DNA from: Pseudooctadecabacter sp.
GTDB taxonomy: Bacteria; Pseudomonadota; Alphaproteobacteria; Rhodobacterales; Rhodobacteraceae
DNA length: 64,000 bases
Assembly: GCF_020627745.1 (NCBI RefSeq)
Contig: NZ_JAHDGE010000006.1
Coordinates: forward strand, 1 to 64,000
Reading direction: 5' to 3'
Within the stretch, counting starts at the first letter, position 1; each line of letters opens with the position of its first letter. The notes beneath the pieces were generated by a model that was given only the letters and a program-made list of their open reading frames with translations, was not told the DNA's origin and did not search any database. Below, piece by piece: positions 1 to 9,092 of this stretch. Made by a program: the position numbers and the translations under genes.

Positions 1-51
1 CGTGCCGATGTTTACGTGCGGCTTGTTACGTTCAAACTTTTCCTTAGCCAT
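1..51 (-). CDS. tuf: Elongation factor Tu, N-terminal fragment (runs off window)
   Basis: Only the first 17 codons are present. They read MAKEKFERNKPHVNIGT, the conserved start of bacterial EF-Tu, the GTPase that delivers aminoacyl-tRNA to the ribosome. The gene enters the window from its 5' end and continues left beyond base 1, so none of the GTP-binding motifs can be checked. Bases 52-214 upstream hold no gene and presumably carry the promoter or an operon junction. Confidence 0.9.
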   Translation of the reverse strand, partial: MAKEKFERNKPHVNIGT

Positions 52-214
52 GATGAGGCACCCTTTGTTTTGGTGGGTCCCGCAACGCCGGGCGACCCTG
101 ATTTGATACGCGGGGCAAATAGTCTGGAACGGGCCGGAAATCAAGCGGGTCGTGCGTGTCCGCCTGAATGAGGCCCTTGGCCGCAAATCGCCTGCAAACT
201 AAGGGAGGGCGCAG

Positions 215-850
215 TCAGCTTTCGGGGGGCGTTTCGGCGGGGGCGACAAGTTCTGGATTATCGACGAGGACATTGCCCTCAAGAATCGTATCGTCCTCGG
301 GCAGAACCTCGTTTTCGGCCCCGAACCACGCCCCGTTCTGGCGCATGGTGCGTTCGATGGCCCGCGCGGCGCTGAACGAGAGACCTTCCATCTGTTCCTC
401 CGCCGACCGCGTCAGGCCCGACCCGAGGAACGGGACAGTGCAGCATGGCTCAAACACGGTCAGCTGGATCGCTTCGTCGTTGAGTTTGGTCTGGGTCGCG
501 TCCTCGAAAAAGTTGACGCTGAAAATCAGAACGGAACGCGGGGAATAGACCAGTGGAATGCCGGGCTGTGCCAGAACGTACCCTTCGACCGCGACGCCCA
601 CGTGATAGAACGCGCTGCCGTCAAACCGGGCCAGACCCAGACGGTCGTTCACCGCCGCTGTCATCGCGGCCTGCCATGCGGCGTCCTCGACCGTGCGGGA
701 AAACGGGCCCTGAACCGGTTCATTGACCACCGCAATGTTGTGGCCCAGCCTGAATGTGCCGATCGGATCGGGGGTTTGGGTCAGATCATCGCGCAGGCCG
801 CCACAGGCCGTCAGGATGAGCAGGCAAGCGAGTTTAACGAATGTGCGCAT
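215..850 (-). CDS. Predicted outer-membrane or periplasmic lipoprotein, unknown function
   Basis: A 211-residue protein starting MRTFVKLACLLILTACGG, a short lipoprotein signal peptide with lipobox LTAC; the lipidated residue would be Cys16. The mature part has no domain I recognise; it contains a CC pair (ECCTVPFLGS region, about two thirds along) and an acidic tail ending AETPPES. I chose the ATG at 850 because it gives a complete signal peptide; reading further upstream gives a hydrophilic extension that overlaps the M48 gene region without lipoprotein features. It lies 55 bases downstream of the M48 peptidase gene on the same strand. Function unknown. Confidence 0.75.
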   Translation of the reverse strand: MRTFVKLACLLILTACGGLRDDLTQTPDPIGTFRLGHNIAVVNEPVQGPFSRTVEDAAWQAAMTAAVNDRLGLARFDGSAFYHVGVAVEGYVLAQPGIPLVYSPRSVLIFSVNFFEDATQTKLNDEAIQLTVFEPCCTVPFLGSGLTRSAEEQMEGLSFSAARAIERTMRQNGAWFGAENEVLPEDDTILEGNVLVDNPELVAPAETPPES

Positions 851-905
851 GGTCTTGTCCCCGTTTGGTTTGATCATGGGTAGCGCACAGACCGCGATTG
901 GGCAA

Positions 906-2060
906 TCAGTCGCAGATGCCCTGAAGGGCGGCCCATTCCGCATCATCCAGCACCGGCCGGAATTTTGCCCCTTCGGGCTGTGCCGCGCGCGCGGCAGCGA
1001 TGCGGTCGCCCATCGCCGGATGGGAGGCCAGATGGTCAAGGATGCCTGCCTCCTGCTGTCCTTCGCTGCTTAACCTTTCAAAGAACGTACCGATGGCGGA
1101 GGGGGGCAGATCGGCCTCGAGAAGGGCCGCGTGCGCGAATGTATCGGCGGCGGCCTCGGCCTGTTGGGTATAATCGGCGCGGATGATCTGTTCGGCCAGA
1201 AACAGCACCACGGCGCCCCCTGCGAAATCCCCGAACAGCAGCCCCAGCACCCCGATGGACCCCGCAGAGCGCAGGGCGATGCGGGTGGGGTCACGGGCCA
1301 CGACATGGCCGATTTCATGGGCGAAGACGGCGGCAACCTCTTCGGGGGAACCGGCCTCTTCGATCAGACCACGAAAGAAGACGACGTAGCCGCCAGGCAG
1401 GGCAAAGGCATTGATCATCGGGTGGTTGAGGACATGAACCGTCAGTGGCGTTTCAAGGTCCATCTCTTCGGTCAGACGGGTTTCAATTTTCGTGAGGGCC
1501 GCCACACCGGACCTGCTGTCGCAAATGGCAAGCGCGCTGAAGCCTGTGTCATCCAGTGCGGTGCGGATCTGGTCGAACGTCGCATCGCCCAGCGCCTTTT
1601 CACCCTCCGGCGGCAGATATTCGGCCAGTTGGTCGGCCATGACGGGAACCAGAACAAAGATGATCAGCGCGACGGAGGCGACAGCGGCCAGCCCCCACAT
1701 GGCCAGCTTGCTGCGCTTGACGTGGCTGGCATACCGGTCGAGGTTTTTGGCGCGCGCGCGGATCAGGTCGCGGTCCTCCGGGGTGTCGATGATCAGCCGT
1801 TGCGTGGGATCGTCGGCAAGACGGATGATCATCTGATCGCCGGCCTGATCACGCAAGGCGCGCAAATCGGCATAGGGCCAGCGCAGGGTCGTGCCCTGAT
1901 GGGCGATCAGCAGGGCCTGCCCCGCGTCCGCGTATTCAAAAGGACACGCTTGGGGCTGGGCGGTATCGCCATCAAGGTAAAGACACTGCCCCCTAACCCT
2001 GCGCGCGGGGGCGGCAGGGGATGCGGGGCCATCTACCGTGATGATAGTACGTTCGGTCAT
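906..2060 (-). CDS. M48 family zinc metalloprotease, membrane-anchored
   Basis: A 384-residue protein with the M48 zinc site HEIGH at residues 248-252 and a downstream acidic QAEAAAD stretch that fits the third zinc ligand. A single hydrophobic segment at about 119-141 would anchor the C-terminal peptidase domain outside the cytoplasm; the N-terminal 115 residues form a separate soluble domain. The ATG at 2060 overlaps the stop of the DUF898 gene by four bases (ATGA), so the two are probably translationally coupled, and a G-rich stretch sits just upstream. Family members are membrane or periplasmic quality-control proteases; the substrate is unknown. Confidence 0.88.
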   Translation of the reverse strand: MTERTIITVDGPASPAAPARRVRGQCLYLDGDTAQPQACPFEYADAGQALLIAHQGTTLRWPYADLRALRDQAGDQMIIRLADDPTQRLIIDTPEDRDLIRARAKNLDRYASHVKRSKLAMWGLAAVASVALIIFVLVPVMADQLAEYLPPEGEKALGDATFDQIRTALDDTGFSALAICDSRSGVAALTKIETRLTEEMDLETPLTVHVLNHPMINAFALPGGYVVFFRGLIEEAGSPEEVAAVFAHEIGHVVARDPTRIALRSAGSIGVLGLLFGDFAGGAVVLFLAEQIIRADYTQQAEAAADTFAHAALLEADLPPSAIGTFFERLSSEGQQEAGILDHLASHPAMGDRIAAARAAQPEGAKFRPVLDDAEWAALQGICD

Positions 2061-3256
2061 ATGGCCCCCCACAGGTCCAGCGCCTCGGCGAACCCCTCTG
2101 CTTCGGCAAATTCATCACGGTCTTTTTGTGAGACCGCTGCCAGGGCGGATGGATGTTCGATCGTCAGGGTTTCGGCGTAGTGACGCCACAGCGGCATGGT
2201 CACAAAGCAATGCCGCAGCACGCCCCAGATCAGGAACACCGCAAAATAGGCGATGATGCCCAGCGCCGTCCAGACCGACACGGGCAAGCCGTAGATCAAA
2301 TCCGTGTCGATGGTGGGGTCATAGATCGCATTCAGGCGTTCGTTTTCGATCATACCGACGAGCGTGATGATGGGCACCACCGGTAACAAGGCGCAGATCG
2401 TTGTCGCAAGATAACCAAAGACATAGATGCGGGTGATTTTCAGCCGGTCAGGGTCCGCGCGCAGCCCCAAGGACCCTGCTGTCTTGTGATTGGCGAGAAT
2501 GCGTTTTGCCTCAACCGTGTAATGGATCACGCCGTAGACGAACCACGGCCCCGCCAGCGCATAAAGATAGGTGACCCGCAGATTGCCCTGCCAGGTCTCA
2601 AATGTCGCCACGGCCAGCAGCGCGGCCCCGATCAAGACATGCACAAAGGCGGGCATCAACATCTGCCACTGCCCCCCCTGATGTAAATTCGCGGAGCCGA
2701 AGACCGTCCGGTCGGTCATGTACTTTTCAAGGTAGAACGTCTTGCGCGGCCATAAGGCCCCGAGCGTCAGAAGGGTGACAATCCAGTGCCAAAGCGCGCG
2801 AAATGCATAACCCCAAGCGCCGGGTTTCAGGCCAAAACGCACCCCGCGCCAACGGCTGCGGGCCAGCGTGTAACGGCGGGCGCGGTAGCGGGCGTAAAAC
2901 CAGATCGGGATGACGCCCAGAAAGCTGACAAAATAGGCGGTAAAGTTTGACGCCAGCAATGACAGGCTGGCGAACATCAAAATCAGGTTCACCACGCCGA
3001 TGTAGAAGGCCAGAACCACGACGGCCAGAAAGAACCCCAACAGTTTTTCCAGCGGGTCGCCCACGTATTCCATCGGCGTGCCGCCCGGCCGGATCGCGGA
3101 CCAATACCAGCGGCGCAGCTTGGTTTTCAGCCAGAACCGGTAGAACCCCAAGGTCAGGATTGTCCACAACGACCCCCAAAGCGCCTTGCGGAACAGCGGC
3201 CCGCGGGTGCCTGCGAATGTCGTGGTCAGGCGGTCGGGGGCGGCGTTGTCTGTCAC
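2057..3256 (-). CDS. DUF898 (YjgN-like) multi-pass membrane protein
   Basis: About 399 residues with repeated hydrophobic segments and family-typical phrases such as [15 protein letters not shown] near the N-terminus and [16 protein letters not shown] mid-protein. The GTG at 3256 is preferred as start: it overlaps the parC stop in a GTGA arrangement and places the first conserved block near the N-terminus. An ATG at 3325 inside parC would add 23 hydrophilic residues. The gene is sandwiched between parC and an M48 peptidase with four-base overlaps on both sides. The molecular function of the family is not established. Confidence 0.85.
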   Translation of the reverse strand: MTDNAAPDRLTTTFAGTRGPLFRKALWGSLWTILTLGFYRFWLKTKLRRWYWSAIRPGGTPMEYVGDPLEKLLGFFLAVVVLAFYIGVVNLILMFASLSLLASNFTAYFVSFLGVIPIWFYARYRARRYTLARSRWRGVRFGLKPGAWGYAFRALWHWIVTLLTLGALWPRKTFYLEKYMTDRTVFGSANLHQGGQWQMLMPAFVHVLIGAALLAVATFETWQGNLRVTYLYALAGPWFVYGVIHYTVEAKRILANHKTAGSLGLRADPDRLKITRIYVFGYLATTICALLPVVPIITLVGMIENERLNAIYDPTIDTDLIYGLPVSVWTALGIIAYFAVFLIWGVLRHCFVTMPLWRHYAETLTIEHPSALAAVSQKDRDEFAEAEGFAEALDLWGAI

Positions 3257-5661
3257 GTAAAGCGGTTGTCCCGTGGGAAGCCGCGCGGGGCCATCCGACC
3301 GGCGCTGGCGCGCTTGGATGTCCATTCCGTCAGCTCTGTTTCCGTGCGGGTGCGCCCGGCAGGGTCCAGCCACGACAGCCCTTCGGACAGAGTAAAGGTC
3401 GTTACGTCGCTTAGGCCGCCATCTTTGTATTTCTGCAGACGCACGCCTTTGCCGCGGCCCATTTCTGGCAGTTCATCCAACGGAAACACGAGGACTTTGC
3501 GGTTTTCGCCCACGGCGGCCACGTGATCGCCCGTCACCGGTTTGCAGATTTTGGCGACCGTATCGCCGCGCACGTTCAGCACCTGTTTGCCTGCACGGGT
3601 CTGGGCCACAATGTCGTTCTCTGGCACCACAAACCCGTCACCGGCAGAGGACGCCACGATCAGCTTTTCGCCCGGACGATGGATGAACAGCGCGACAATC
3701 TCAGCCTCATTGGGCAGATCAACCATCAGACGCAGGGGTTCGCCCATGCCGCGCCCACCGGGCAGGGTGGATGCGCCAAGGGTGTAGAACCGCCCGTTGC
3801 TGCCAAAGACCAACAGCCGGTCGGTGGTCTGCGCATGAAAGATGAAGCGGCCTTCGTCGCCGTCTTTGAATTTCAACTCACGGGCCAGATCAATGTGGCC
3901 GGTCATCGCGCGAATCCAGCCCATTTTGGAACAGACCACGGTGACAGGCTCCTTGTCGATCATCGCCTCAAGGGGGACATCTTCAACCTCACCGGCCTCG
4001 GCAAAGGTGGTACGGCGCGCGCCGCCTTCGGAATTGGCGCCCATGAGCTTGCGGGTTTCGCGCAGTTGGTCGGCGATGGTTTTCCATTGCAGATCGTCCG
4101 CCTCAAGCAGGTCTTCGAGGCCTGCGCGTTCCATCATCAGGTCATCACGTTCCTTGACCAAAGCCTCTTCTTCAAGGCGGCGCAGGGACCGCAGGCGCAT
4201 GTTCAGGATCGCTTCGGCCTGCACATCGCTGAGGCCATTTTCACGGCCCGCATAGGAGGACGGAATCTTACGCTCGGTGCTTTCCATGAATGACGGTGCT
4301 TGCGCGTCTTCGTCCACGATCAGCGTCAGACTGTCCGTGTCCACACCTGCGAGCGGGGACTTGTAGTCGGCCTCATCCGCAGCGCGGGTGAGGGTGGCCT
4401 GATGGGGGACCGACCAGTCCTCATACATCAAAGCGGCCTTGGGGTCGTCATCATAGCGGATGATGTCGATGACGCGGTCGAGGTTCAGGAAGGCCGTGAT
4501 CAGACCGGCCAGAACCTCCAACCGGTTGTCGATCTTGGCCATCCGGTGACGGGATCGGCGGATCAGCACATCGCGGCGGTGATCGAGGAAGGCGCGCAGG
4601 ACCTCTTTCAGGCTGCAAACCTGCGGGGTCAGACCGTCGATCAACACGTTCATGTTCAGGCTGAACCGCGTTTCCAGATCGGAATTGCGGTAAAGCATGC
4701 CCATCAGAACATCTGGGTCGACGTTTTTTGATTTGGGTTCCAGCACGATACGGATGTCATCGGCGCTCTCATCCCGTACATCAGCAAGGATCGGGACCTT
4801 CTTGGTCTGGATCACCTCGGCCAGTTTTTCGATCAGTTTCGATTTCTGGACCTGATAGGGGATTTCGGTGACCACGACCTGCCACTGGCCGCGGCCCAGA
4901 TCCTCAACCTCCCAACGGCAGCGCAGGCGGAAGCCGCCTTTGCCGGTGCGGTAGGCGTCCGCGATGTTTTCGCGCGGTTCAACAATGACGCCGCCGGTGG
5001 GGAAATCGGGGCCGGGGATATAGTCCAGCAGGGTTTCATCACGGGCATTGGGCGATTTGATCAGATGCAGGCAGGCCTGGATCAGTTCATCCAAATTATG
5101 GGGCGGGATATTCGTCGCCATGCCCACCGCAATCCCGCTGGATCCGTTGGCCAAAAGGTTGGGAAAGGCCGCTGGCAGCACGACCGGTTCGGTCAGCGTG
5201 CCGTCGTAGTTTTCACGAAAATCAACGGCGTCCTCGGCCAGACCCTCTAGCAGGGCTTCGGCGGCGGCGGTCATCCGCGCTTCCGTATAACGGGCCGCAG
5301 CGGGGTTATCGCCGTCGATGTTGCCGAAGTTGCCCTGCCCGTCCACCAGCGGATAGCGAACGTTGAAATCCTGCGCCAGACGCGCCATGGCGTCGTAAAT
5401 CGCGGCGTCGCCGTGGGGGTGATAGTTGCCCATCACATCGCCGGAGATTTTGGCGGATTTGCGAAACCCCCCTGTCGGCGCAAGGCGCAGCTGGCGCATC
5501 GCATACAGGATGCGACGGTGAACGGGTTTCAGCCCGTCGCGCGCATCGGGCAGCGCGCGGTGCATGATCGTGGACAGAGCATAGGTCAGATACCTCTCCC
5601 CGATTGCGCGCCGCAGGGGTTCGGTGGGGTTCATCTTGGGGTCAAAAATCTCGTCGCTCAT
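3253..5661 (-). CDS. parC: DNA topoisomerase IV subunit A
   Basis: An 802-residue protein with the type IIA topoisomerase breakage-reunion domain: [11 protein letters not shown] near residue 45, [10 protein letters not shown] at 81-90 and the active-site tyrosine in AARYTEARM (Tyr125). The C-terminal half has beta-pinwheel-like GRG motifs (GGRGMG, GKGVRLQ). It decatenates daughter chromosomes together with ParE, which is not in this window. At the position of the quinolone-contacting serine of E. coli ParC (Ser80, HPHGDS) this protein has Ala86. It heads a coupled run parC-DUF898-M48. GyrA is less likely: the short C-terminal end ([12 protein letters not shown]) is ParC-like. Confidence 0.93.
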   Translation of the reverse strand: MSDEIFDPKMNPTEPLRRAIGERYLTYALSTIMHRALPDARDGLKPVHRRILYAMRQLRLAPTGGFRKSAKISGDVMGNYHPHGDAAIYDAMARLAQDFNVRYPLVDGQGNFGNIDGDNPAAARYTEARMTAAAEALLEGLAEDAVDFRENYDGTLTEPVVLPAAFPNLLANGSSGIAVGMATNIPPHNLDELIQACLHLIKSPNARDETLLDYIPGPDFPTGGVIVEPRENIADAYRTGKGGFRLRCRWEVEDLGRGQWQVVVTEIPYQVQKSKLIEKLAEVIQTKKVPILADVRDESADDIRIVLEPKSKNVDPDVLMGMLYRNSDLETRFSLNMNVLIDGLTPQVCSLKEVLRAFLDHRRDVLIRRSRHRMAKIDNRLEVLAGLITAFLNLDRVIDIIRYDDDPKAALMYEDWSVPHQATLTRAADEADYKSPLAGVDTDSLTLIVDEDAQAPSFMESTERKIPSSYAGRENGLSDVQAEAILNMRLRSLRRLEEEALVKERDDLMMERAGLEDLLEADDLQWKTIADQLRETRKLMGANSEGGARRTTFAEAGEVEDVPLEAMIDKEPVTVVCSKMGWIRAMTGHIDLARELKFKDGDEGRFIFHAQTTDRLLVFGSNGRFYTLGASTLPGGRGMGEPLRLMVDLPNEAEIVALFIHRPGEKLIVASSAGDGFVVPENDIVAQTRAGKQVLNVRGDTVAKICKPVTGDHVAAVGENRKVLVFPLDELPEMGRGKGVRLQKYKDGGLSDVTTFTLSEGLSWLDPAGRTRTETELTEWTSKRASAGRMAPRGFPRDNRFT

Positions 5662-5811
5662 ACATCGTGTGTAACGGTGCGGCGATTAGGCGACAACGAT
5701 GAAGTGGGAGGCGTCTGCTGAATTTTTCCCCGTGGAAAAGACTCACGGAACTGTGAGGCGTTTGGTATGTTGTAGACGGGAACACAAAAGAATCTCTGGG
5801 GGGTTCGACTG

Positions 5812-6324
5812 ATGAAAACCTATGTCTGGGTGAGCTTTGCCTTTATGGGCTGGGCCTATTACGAAGTGTCTGGCGGCGCTGATTTTGCGCCGGAACAGCC
5901 TGAGGTTGCCGTGGCCGAGGCCGAAACACAGGCCGAGCCGGACATCGTGACACGTGCGGCGACCCCGACCTTGCTGAGCGTATCGACGTCGAATTTGGCA
6001 CCTGCGCCCGAGGCCGAGGAGGCCGTGGTGGTGCCGGTTGTCGCGCAGGCCACGCCAGCGGAGCCGGAGATTGTCGAGGATCAAGTCGCGCTGGCATCTG
6101 CCCCGGTTGCTGAAGCCCCTGTCGACATCCGCGAGGTGGCCAGCAGCCGCGTCAACATGCGCGCGGGGCCGGGCACGAATTTCGACGTTATCATTACGCT
6201 GGACGGCGGCACCGAACTTGAAGTGCTTGAGGTTGATGACAGCGGCTGGGCCAATGTGGCCACCCTTGATCGTGGCATCGAAGGCTGGATGGCCGAACGG
6301 CTGCTGACCTCCCCCGACGCATAG
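5812..6324 (+). CDS. Bacterial SH3 (SH3b) domain protein
   Basis: A 170-residue protein with an N-terminal hydrophobic segment (about residues 4-17, MKTYVWVSFAFMGWAYY region) that may be a signal or anchor, an Ala/Glu/Pro-rich linker from 25 to 105, and a C-terminal SH3b domain at about 108-165 containing the signature SRVNMRAGPGTNFDVI and ending GWMAERLL. SH3b domains generally bind cell-wall peptides. It is divergent from parC with 150 bases between, which must contain its promoter, and is followed 46 bases later by an SDR gene. Its precise role is unknown. Confidence 0.85.
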   Translation: MKTYVWVSFAFMGWAYYEVSGGADFAPEQPEVAVAEAETQAEPDIVTRAATPTLLSVSTSNLAPAPEAEEAVVVPVVAQATPAEPEIVEDQVALASAPVAEAPVDIREVASSRVNMRAGPGTNFDVIITLDGGTELEVLEVDDSGWANVATLDRGIEGWMAERLLTSPDA

Positions 6325-6370
6325 GTCAAAGCCCCTTGCCTGTCCGCGCTGTGCGGTCCAGAAAACGGGC

Positions 6371-7201
6371 ATGGCAAAGTCTATTCTTATCACCGGCTGT
6401 TCGTCCGGCATCGGGTATGATGCAGCACATGGCATGCGTGCGGCGGGTTGGCGCGTTTTCGCGTCGTGCCGGTCTCAGGCGGATTGTGACCGGTTGTCGG
6501 CGGAAGGGTTCGAGGCGCCGCGGATTGATTACACCGATCCAGAGACGATTGCGTCCGGCCTGAATGACGTGCTGACGGCCACTGGCGGCACGCTGGACGC
6601 GGTGTTCAACAACGGCGGATACGCCACGCCCGGCGCTGTGGAAGACCTCCCCCGAGAGGCGTTGCGGCTGAATTTCGAAACCAATGTATTTGGGGTGCAT
6701 GATCTGACGACACGTGTGATCCCCGTGATGCGCGCACAGGGCTACGGGCGGATCGTGCAGCATTCGTCGGTTCTGGGGCTGATCACGCTGCCCTTCCGCG
6801 GGTCCTACAATGCGACCAAGTTCGGGCTGGAAGGGCTGACAGATACGCTGCGTGTCGAAATGGGACGCGACACCAACATCAAGATCATCACCATGAACAC
6901 CGGTCCTGTGACGTCGGACATCCGGAAAAATTCGATCCCGCATTTCGAACGCTGGATCGACTGGAAATCCTCTGCCCGCCGCGCGCAATACGAAAAGGGC
7001 CTGCAAAAACGTCTGTATCAGGACAACGGGCCGGATGCGTTTGAATTGCCGCCGTCCGCCGTGACCAAAAAGCTGCTGCACGCCTGCACCCACCGCAACC
7101 CCAAGCCGCGTTATTATGTGACGACGCCGACCTATGCGATGGGCCTGCTGCGCCGCATTCTTCCCACCCGCGCACTGGATTGGGTTTTGCGACGTGCCTG
7201 A
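6371..7201 (+). CDS. Short-chain dehydrogenase/reductase family oxidoreductase
   Basis: A 276-residue classical SDR. The cofactor motif TGCSSGIG is at residues 8-15, the NNGGYA block near 80, and the catalytic set Ser133, Tyr146, Lys150 (YNATK). It therefore probably reduces or oxidises a carbonyl/alcohol using NAD(P)H. The C-terminal extension rich in Arg and hydrophobic residues resembles SDRs acting on lipids or other hydrophobic substrates, but the substrate cannot be inferred. It is followed on the same strand by the small membrane protein and pduO, 60 bases away, so co-transcription is possible. Confidence 0.9.
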   Translation: MAKSILITGCSSGIGYDAAHGMRAAGWRVFASCRSQADCDRLSAEGFEAPRIDYTDPETIASGLNDVLTATGGTLDAVFNNGGYATPGAVEDLPREALRLNFETNVFGVHDLTTRVIPVMRAQGYGRIVQHSSVLGLITLPFRGSYNATKFGLEGLTDTLRVEMGRDTNIKIITMNTGPVTSDIRKNSIPHFERWIDWKSSARRAQYEKGLQKRLYQDNGPDAFELPPSAVTKKLLHACTHRNPKPRYYVTTPTYAMGLLRRILPTRALDWVLRRA

Positions 7202-7261
7202 CCCTTCCCTTTGGCGCTGGTCGCTTTAGGTGCATGCCAAAGACAACAAGGAGCCGAAACC

Positions 7262-7465
7262 ATGGCCAATGATCCATTCTTTTACGTCATCATCGGGGCG
7301 TGCCTGATCGTGGGTGCCATCCTGATATGGGGTGTGTCGCTGTTTGGCGCCGGTGGGGACAGCAAGAAATCCAACAAGGTCATGCAATACCGGATCGCGG
7401 CCCAGTTTGTGGCTGTCATCCTGATTGTGGGCTTTGCCTATTTTAGAGCCCGGGGAGGCAACTGA
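7262..7465 (+). CDS. Small two-helix membrane protein (HIG1-like 'twin transmembrane')
   Basis: A 67-residue protein with two predicted membrane helices (FFYVIIGACLIVGAILIWGV and VAVILIVGFAYF) separated by a short charged turn GGDSKKSNKVMQYR, a layout like the HIG1 domain of hypoxia-induced proteins. The ATG at 7262 follows an AAGGAG ribosome site. Its TGA shares a base with the next ATG (TGATG), so it is coupled to the adenosyltransferase gene. I recall this pairing as common in Rhodobacterales, but the function of the membrane protein is unknown. Confidence 0.8.
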   Translation: MANDPFFYVIIGACLIVGAILIWGVSLFGAGGDSKKSNKVMQYRIAAQFVAVILIVGFAYFRARGGN

Positions 7466-8037
7466 TGGTTGTTCTGAACAAGATTTATACCAAAACCGGG
7501 GATGCCGGAGAAACCGCTTTGGGCAACGGCAGCCGCGTCGCCAAACATTCCTTGCGCGTGACCGCCTACGGCACCGTGGATGAGGCCAATGCAACTGTGG
7601 GCATGGCGCGTCTTCACGCCTCGGGCGATATGGATGCGCAACTGGCCGCGATCCAGAACGATCTTTTCGATCTGGGTGCGGATTTGTGCCGCCCCGACAT
7701 GGAAAAAGACGCCGAAGCCGAATACGCCCCCTTGCGCATGACGGATGCGCAAGTGTCGCGGCTGGAATCCGAGATTGACGCGATGAACGCCGATCTGGAA
7801 CCGCTGCGGTCGTTCATTTTGCCCGGCGGGTCGGCCTTGGCCGCCCATTTGCACCTGTGCCGGACCGTATCGCGCCGCGCGGAACGTCTTTCGGTGGAAC
7901 TGGGGACGGTCGAATCTGTGAACCCTGCGGGGGTCAAATACCTCAACCGGTTGTCCGACTGGTTCTTTGTCGCCTCCCGCATCGCCAACAACGGCGGCAA
8001 GGACGACGTCCTTTGGATTCCAGGCGCAAACCGCTGA
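7465..8037 (+). CDS. pduO: Cob(I)yrinic acid a,c-diamide / cob(I)alamin adenosyltransferase, PduO type
   Basis: A 190-residue PduO-family ATP:corrinoid adenosyltransferase. Motifs visible are the N-terminal TKTGDAGETALG ATP-binding stretch, SRVAKHSLRVTAYGTVDEAN, and the C-terminal FVASRIANN region with YLNRLSDW. It attaches the 5'-deoxyadenosyl group to cobalt to make coenzyme B12 or its precursor. It overlaps the preceding membrane protein stop by one base and has a GGGGAGG ribosome site. Adenosylcobalamin would serve the mutases of the ethylmalonyl-CoA pathway suggested by the Mcd-like gene at 20746. Confidence 0.92.
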   Translation: MVVLNKIYTKTGDAGETALGNGSRVAKHSLRVTAYGTVDEANATVGMARLHASGDMDAQLAAIQNDLFDLGADLCRPDMEKDAEAEYAPLRMTDAQVSRLESEIDAMNADLEPLRSFILPGGSALAAHLHLCRTVSRRAERLSVELGTVESVNPAGVKYLNRLSDWFFVASRIANNGGKDDVLWIPGANR

Positions 8038-8049
8038 GGAACGAGGCGG

Positions 8050-8072
8050 CAGAACGTCCGGTGGACGTTCTG
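8050..8072 (+). repeat. Perfect 10-bp inverted repeat downstream of pduO
   Basis: CAGAACGTCC and GGACGTTCTG flank a GGT loop, a fully paired 10-base stem 12 bases after the pduO stop. There is no T-run, so it is not a classical terminator; it may stabilise the mRNA end or act with the second hairpin at 8120. Confidence 0.6.
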
Positions 8073-8119
8073 GCGACCGGACGCGCGAACCGCTAAACCA
8101 ATGTCGTCAGTCTGAAGAC

Positions 8120-8150
8120 CGGGCCGCAGTCCCCTGCGGCCCGTTATCGT
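8120..8150 (+). terminator. Probable transcription terminator of the pduO operon
   Basis: A GC-rich hairpin with arms CGGGCCGCAG and CTGCGGCCCG and a four-base loop TCCC, followed by a weak T-containing tract (TTATCGTTTG). The stem is strong but the U-tract is poor, so termination efficiency is uncertain. It lies 80 bases past pduO and about 190 bases before etfB. Confidence 0.6.
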
Positions 8151-8176
8151 TTGTGGCATTCTTCACGGCACAACCC

Positions 8177-8212
8177 TTGACTTGGTGAAATTTTTGGGCG
8201 TTTTTTCACATA
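8177..8212 (+). promoter_or_regulatory. Putative etfBA promoter region
   Basis: TTGACT at 8177-8182 matches a -35 element. About 17-19 bases downstream is a T-rich stretch and then CATACG near 8208, a poor -10. This is the only reasonable sigma-70 candidate in the 296-base gap 8038-8333, which otherwise holds the two hairpins listed separately and no gene. Confidence 0.3.
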
Positions 8213-8333
8213 CGCGACGTCAGGTCCTATCTGCGCGTCGATTCTGACCTGTTTTCCGTAGGACCGCTGCGGTATTTGAAACTGGAATTTGAACCGAAGT
8301 GCCGGATGGCACATCCAAAGGGAGAAACCGCTG

Positions 8334-9092
8334 ATGAAGGTCCTCGTACCCGTCAAACGCGTGATTGACTACAACGTGAAAGTTCGTGTGAAAGCGGACG
8401 GCAGCGGTGTTGATCTCGCCAATGTCAAAATGTCCATGAACCCATTTGACGAAATCGCCGTCGAAGAGGCGATCCGCCTCAAAGAAGCGGGCAAGGCTGA
8501 AGAAGTGATCGCCGTGTCCATCGGTGTGAAGCAGGCGCAGGAAACCCTGCGGACCGCATTGGCCATGGGTGCTGACCGCGCGATCTTGGTTGTGGCCACG
8601 GATGACGTGCACAACGATATTGAGCCGCTGGCGGTTGCCAAAATCCTCAAGGGTGTGATCGACGAAGAGCAGCCCGGCCTTGTGCTGGCCGGCAAACAGG
8701 CGATCGACAACGACATGAACGCCACGGGCCAGATGCTGGCCGCGCTGACCGGTTGGGCACAGGGCACGTTCGCGTCCGAACTGGACGTCGATGGTGACAC
8801 CGCCACCGTGACCCGCGAAGTGGACGGCGGCCTGCAGACGATCAAGATCAAGATGCCTGCCATCGTGACCGTTGATCTGCGCCTGAACGAGCCACGTTAT
8901 GCGTCGCTGCCCAACATCATGAAGGCCAAGAAAAAGCCTTTGGACGAAAAGACACCGGCCGATTACGGCGTCGATATTGCGAACCGTCTGGAAATCGTCG
9001 GCACGTCCGAGCCTGAGGCCCGCGCCGCAGGTATCGTTGTGGGATCGGTGGATGAACTGGTCGAGAAACTCAAAGAAGCGGGGGCTGTATAA
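8334..9092 (+). CDS. etfB: Electron transfer flavoprotein beta subunit
   Basis: A 252-residue EtfB starting [17 protein letters not shown]. The AMP-binding and signature regions are visible: [10 protein letters not shown] around 85-95 and [18 protein letters not shown] at about 115-135, plus the C-terminal [13 protein letters not shown] block. With EtfA it carries electrons from acyl-CoA dehydrogenases to ETF:quinone oxidoreductase in the inner membrane. The ATG at 8334 follows a GGGAGA ribosome site; an upstream in-frame codon at 8289 would add 15 non-conserved residues. The TAA shares its last base with the etfA ATG. Confidence 0.95.
   Translation: MKVLVPVKRVIDYNVKVRVKADGSGVDLANVKMSMNPFDEIAVEEAIRLKEAGKAEEVIAVSIGVKQAQETLRTALAMGADRAILVVATDDVHNDIEPLAVAKILKGVIDEEQPGLVLAGKQAIDNDMNATGQMLAALTGWAQGTFASELDVDGDTATVTREVDGGLQTIKIKMPAIVTVDLRLNEPRYASLPNIMKAKKKPLDEKTPADYGVDIANRLEIVGTSEPEARAAGIVVGSVDELVEKLKEAGAV

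Noticed and set aside
1131-2180. 349-codon plus-strand open frame opposite the M48 gene
   Set aside because: Antisense to the HEIGH-containing protease; composition is that of a shadow frame.
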